Of a DNA stretch of 45,985 nt, positions 43,801 through 45,985 are shown piece by piece (position 1 is the first letter of the stretch; every line of letters starts with the position of its first letter). Made by a program: the position numbers and the translations under genes. Below the pieces are notes generated by a model. That model was not told the DNA's origin. It saw only the letters and a program-made list of their open reading frames with translations, and did not search any database. The stretch covers positions 1 to 45,985 of the forward strand of contig CALKWH010000352.1 in the NCBI GenBank assembly GCA_938004375.1, given 5' to 3'. Origin of the DNA: an uncultured Pseudomonadota bacterium (GTDB lineage: Bacteria; Myxococcota_A; Polyangia; HGW-17).

Positions 43801-44139
43801 ATGAAGAAATCGATGTTCGTTGTAGTCCTGGCGTTGATGGGATCGATGGTCGCTTGCCAGAAGTCCGCCAAGGTCCGTGTGGAGTGCAAGATAGACGCCA
43901 AGGAGGGATACGTCTGCGAGGTGAACCACTTCGAGGGCAAGGCCAAGGCCAAGGCCTGCTGGGACGCCGTCACCACCTGCCAGAACGGCGTCAAGGCCAT
44001 CGGGTCGGGTTGCCACGAGGTGGAGCCCGGATCCAAAGCCCAGCACCTGATCCCGTTCGACGAGATCAAGAACGCCAAGGACTGCGACAAGCCCGTCGGC
44101 TTCGACGTCACCAACATCAAGGTCGAGATCGTCAAGTAG
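43801..44139 (+). CDS. Small lipoprotein, unknown function
   Basis: A 112-residue lipoprotein; lipobox MVAC (about 16-19). The mature part has Cys residues in KVRVECKIDAKEGYVCEV, AKACWDAVTTC, GCHEVEPG and AKDCDKPV, suggesting disulfides. TAGGAG precedes the ATG. Eight bases separate it from the next gene, and it starts a four-gene lipoprotein operon. It does not share the YxxP repeats of the next three. Confidence 0.75.
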   Translation: MKKSMFVVVLALMGSMVACQKSAKVRVECKIDAKEGYVCEVNHFEGKAKAKACWDAVTTCQNGVKAIGSGCHEVEPGSKAQHLIPFDEIKNAKDCDKPVGFDVTNIKVEIVK

Positions 44140-44147
44140 GAGGCGCC

Positions 44148-44474
44148 ATGCAAATCCACGATCCGGTCGAACTTCACACACGCATCGGAGCCCTTCGTCC
44201 CCGCGCCGCCGGGCGCGTCCCGGCCTGGGTCGCCTCCGCCTGCCTCGCCTGCGGCCTGGCCACCTCCTGCACCGGCGGCAAGCAGACCACGCCCGACACG
44301 GCCAGCCCCCGGCAACCGGTGCCCGACGAGCCCGCCGGCAAGCCCGGCGACGGGGACATGTACGCCGCGCCCAAGGACGACATGGCCTCGGACATGGACG
44401 TCTGTCACGAGTGCATGGAGTACGCCGCGCCCCCGGTGGCCGAGTACGGCGGACCACCGATGGAGGACGAGTAG
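44148..44474 (+). CDS. YxxP-repeat lipoprotein, paralogue 1
   Basis: A 108-residue protein. A long N-terminal stretch (HDPVELHTRIGALRPRAAGR) precedes VPAWVASACLACGLATSC, a hydrophobic run ending in a possible lipobox. The rest is Pro- and acid-rich with MYAAP, EYAAPP and EYGGPP, plus DVCHEC. AGGAGG lies 5 bases before the ATG, a strong site. Same N-terminal plan as the next two genes. No known family recognised. Confidence 0.65.
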   Translation: MQIHDPVELHTRIGALRPRAAGRVPAWVASACLACGLATSCTGGKQTTPDTASPRQPVPDEPAGKPGDGDMYAAPKDDMASDMDVCHECMEYAAPPVAEYGGPPMEDE

Positions 44475-44488
44475 TCCGGGAGGTGTTC

Positions 44489-45007
44489 ATGGACTGGGAC
44501 CAGACCCTGGAGAAACTGCGCCGTGAGGTCTTCCGCCCCACGATCCCGCCGCCGGTGCGCCTGCCGACCTGGGCCGTCGCCACCCTGGTGGGCGCCGGGC
44601 TGACCCTCGCCGCGCCCGCCTGCGATCGAGGCACCGGGGCCGCGCCGAGCGCCTCGGACATGGGCCGCGTGAACGTCGAGTACGGCGCCCCCATGCCGCC
44701 GGACATGGCCGACGCGCCACCTCCGATGGACGTCAAGCCTCTCTACGCCGGGCCGCCTCCCGACGTCGTGCGGCCGGTGGAGCCGCCGCCCCCGATCGAG
44801 GAGTACCGCGCCCCGATCATGCGCGAACCGGCGCCGACGCCGATGGATGAGGCGATGACGGCGACGCCCCCCGTCACGCCCCGACCCGTGGACGACATCG
44901 GGACCGCCAAGCCCATGTACGGCATCCCCCCGCGCCTGCGCCCGGAGAGCCAGCCCATGCCGCCGCCGGACCGGAAGCTCTACGCGGCCCCTCCCGCCGA
45001 CGAATGA
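44489..45007 (+). CDS. YxxP-repeat lipoprotein, paralogue 2
   Basis: A 172-residue protein: helical start DWDQTLEKLRREVFRP, then VRLPTWAVATLVGAGLTLAA and a lipobox-like PAC (about 43-45). The Pro-rich remainder has EYGAPM, LYAGPP, EYRAPI, MYGIPP and LYAAPP. GGGAGG precedes the ATG. It follows paralogue 1 by 14 bases. The n-region of about 25 residues before the hydrophobic run is longer than usual for a lipoprotein. Confidence 0.65.
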   Translation: MDWDQTLEKLRREVFRPTIPPPVRLPTWAVATLVGAGLTLAAPACDRGTGAAPSASDMGRVNVEYGAPMPPDMADAPPPMDVKPLYAGPPPDVVRPVEPPPPIEEYRAPIMREPAPTPMDEAMTATPPVTPRPVDDIGTAKPMYGIPPRLRPESQPMPPPDRKLYAAPPADE

Positions 45008-45028
45008 TCCGCACCCCAGGAGGTGCCC

Positions 45029-45553
45029 ATGTCCATCGACGATCACATCCGACGTCTGCAACACGATCTGGAGAGGGTCCGGCCCGCCCACCCGTCCCGG
45101 CTGCCGAGCTGGGTCGTGGCCGCCGCGGTGGCCGCCGGCCTGTCCCTGTCCGCCGGCTGCGCGAAGGAGTCCCCGTCCGTCGACCCGACGGTCCGCGAGG
45201 CCGAGCCGCCCCCGACGATCGCGCTCTACGCGGGACCGCCCCCCGAAGCCGAAGCGCCACCCCCGATGGAGGCCGGGCCCGTCACGACTCCCCCCATGGA
45301 GTCGGTCATGACTCCCCCGCCCCCGGTCCCCCCCTACGGCGTGGCCCAGCCGCCCCCGCCGGTCGCGGACCCCGTCGACATCTACGGCGGTCCTCCGATG
45401 ACGGAGGAGCCGCCAGTCATGAAGGCGGTCAAGCGGCCGCCGCCACCCGTGCCGGCCTACGGCATGCCCATGATGCAACCGACGCCGACCCCGCCACCGA
45501 TGCGCCTCAAGACCGAGCCTGTGACGGACTACGGCGCGCCGTTTGACGGCTGA
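45029..45553 (+). CDS. YxxP-repeat lipoprotein, paralogue 3
   Basis: A 174-residue protein: helical start SIDDHIRRLQHDLERVRP, then SRLPSWVVAAAVAAGLSLSA and lipobox SAGC (about 41-44). Repeats in the Pro-rich tail: LYAGPP, PYGVAQP, IYGGPP, AYGMPM and DYGAPF. AGGAGG lies 5 bases before the ATG at 45029. An in-frame GTG at 45023 falls within that site and is unlikely. Last gene of the operon, converging on the FKBP gene. Confidence 0.65.
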   Translation: MSIDDHIRRLQHDLERVRPAHPSRLPSWVVAAAVAAGLSLSAGCAKESPSVDPTVREAEPPPTIALYAGPPPEAEAPPPMEAGPVTTPPMESVMTPPPPVPPYGVAQPPPPVADPVDIYGGPPMTEEPPVMKAVKRPPPPVPAYGMPMMQPTPTPPPMRLKTEPVTDYGAPFDG

Positions 45554-45585
45554 CCATCTTCAATTTTTTTGTTTATCTTTGAAAA

Positions 45586-45939
45586 CTACTGCATCGGGGC
45601 AGGGGGTACGACGGGGGCGATCATCGCGCCGGGGACGGTCATGCGCGGGGCCATCATGATCGCGCCCGGAGGGGGCACGGTCAGCGTGGGGGGGGCCATG
45701 CCGCCCGGCGGGGGCGGGACCATGGCGTCGGCCGGGGCGTTGGGATCGGCGGCCGGGGCGTTGGGATCGGCGGCCGGGGCGGCCTTGATCTCGACGAGCT
45801 CGATGTCGAAGATCAGGACCTCGTTGGGACCGATCTTCTGGCCGCCGCCCATCTCGCCATAGGCCAGGTTGGCGGGGATGAACAGTTTCCATTTGGAGCC
45901 CTGGGGCATCAACTGCAGCGCCTCGGTCCACCCCTTGAT
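45586..45939 (-). CDS. FKBP-type prolyl isomerase, 3' part only
   Basis: Only the C-terminal 117 residues are present; the gene is cut by the adapter at 45940. The visible part begins [20 protein letters not shown], then [20 protein letters not shown] and [12 protein letters not shown], the usual end of the FKBP/Mip-like catalytic domain that isomerises Xaa-Pro bonds. It is followed by an unusual Pro/Ala-rich tail of about 68 residues including a repeated PAADPNA unit. Export status cannot be judged without the N-terminus. Confidence 0.9.
   Translation of the reverse strand: MKGWTEALQLMPQGSKWKLFIPANLAYGEMGGGQKIGPNEVLIFDIELVEIKAAPAADPNAPAADPNAPADAMVPPPPGGMAPPTLTVPPPGAIMMAPRMTVPGAMIAPVVPPAPMQ
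45731..45772. repeat. 21-bp tandem repeat in the FKBP tail
   Basis: Two exact 21-bp units (45731-45751, 45752-45772) encode the repeated seven-residue APAADPN-type unit in frame, and a partial third copy follows. Confidence 0.85.
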
Positions 45940-45985
45940 AGATCGGAAGAGCGTCGTGTAGGGAAAGAGTGTAGATCTCGGTGGT
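45940..45985. other. Illumina adapter contamination
   Basis: The last 46 bases start AGATCGGAAGAGC and continue as the reverse complement of the TruSeq universal adapter to the contig end. The reverse frame would read the well-known artefact peptide [11 protein letters not shown]. These bases are not genomic and should be trimmed. Confidence 0.97.

Noticed and set aside
44148..45553. Calling the YxxP genes RiPP precursors
   Set aside because: No maturase, protease or dedicated exporter is visible and the lipobox-like Cys suggests lipoproteins; kept as a hypothesis only.

Overview
The window is a high-GC draft contig, most likely from a deltaproteobacterium in the broad sense (Myxococcota or a relative). 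This rests on an mglB-mglA polarity pair, a long membrane Ser/Thr kinase with an HRDISPQN catalytic loop, Cys-rich tandem-repeat lipoproteins, many lipoproteins of unknown function, and Gram-negative-type gyrB. The right end is not genomic: the last 46 bases match the Illumina TruSeq adapter and cut off an FKBP gene. The left end breaks inside a 54-base palindrome.

Layout. 65-3719 (minus): an alpha/alpha-toroid-like lipoprotein, a phosphofructokinase with PPi-type active-site residues, smpB and an RsbRD_N-like protein. 3716-7812: a tandem pair of MEMO-family genes split by about 3.1 kb of lower-GC foreign DNA. That insert carries a secreted zinc-metalloprotease-like gene and a decayed gene with two slippage frameshifts. 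8040-10751 (plus): a periplasmic-sensor histidine kinase and a CDF metal transporter, bracketed by AAATCG hexamer arrays. 10921-11993 (minus): mglB-mglA. 12270-16510 (plus): HEAT-repeat protein, propeller/HEAT lipoprotein and a double cNMP-binding protein. Then prfC (minus) and argF (plus).

19560-22372 is a self-contained operon of ABC ATPase, permease, YtrA-type GntR regulator and a DUF2807-like protein, behind a promoter with a near-perfect 30-bp palindromic operator. 22382-25436 (minus) is a Ser/Thr kinase operon whose promoter overlaps an imperfect palindrome. 25775-29051 (plus) holds two Cys-rich lipoprotein genes sharing a 325-bp, nearly identical repeat.

29375-43672 (minus) is a long run: comEC, an unknown exported protein, a methyltransferase, ligA, a zinc-ribbon membrane protein, an S41 protease with a long extension, a DUF4105 protein and gyrB. 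Several of these are coupled by ATGA stop/start overlaps. 43801-45553 (plus) is a four-gene lipoprotein operon; its last three members look like paralogues with repeated Tyr-x-x-Pro motifs. This is the least explained system here.

No tRNA, rRNA, CRISPR array, integrase or transposase was seen.
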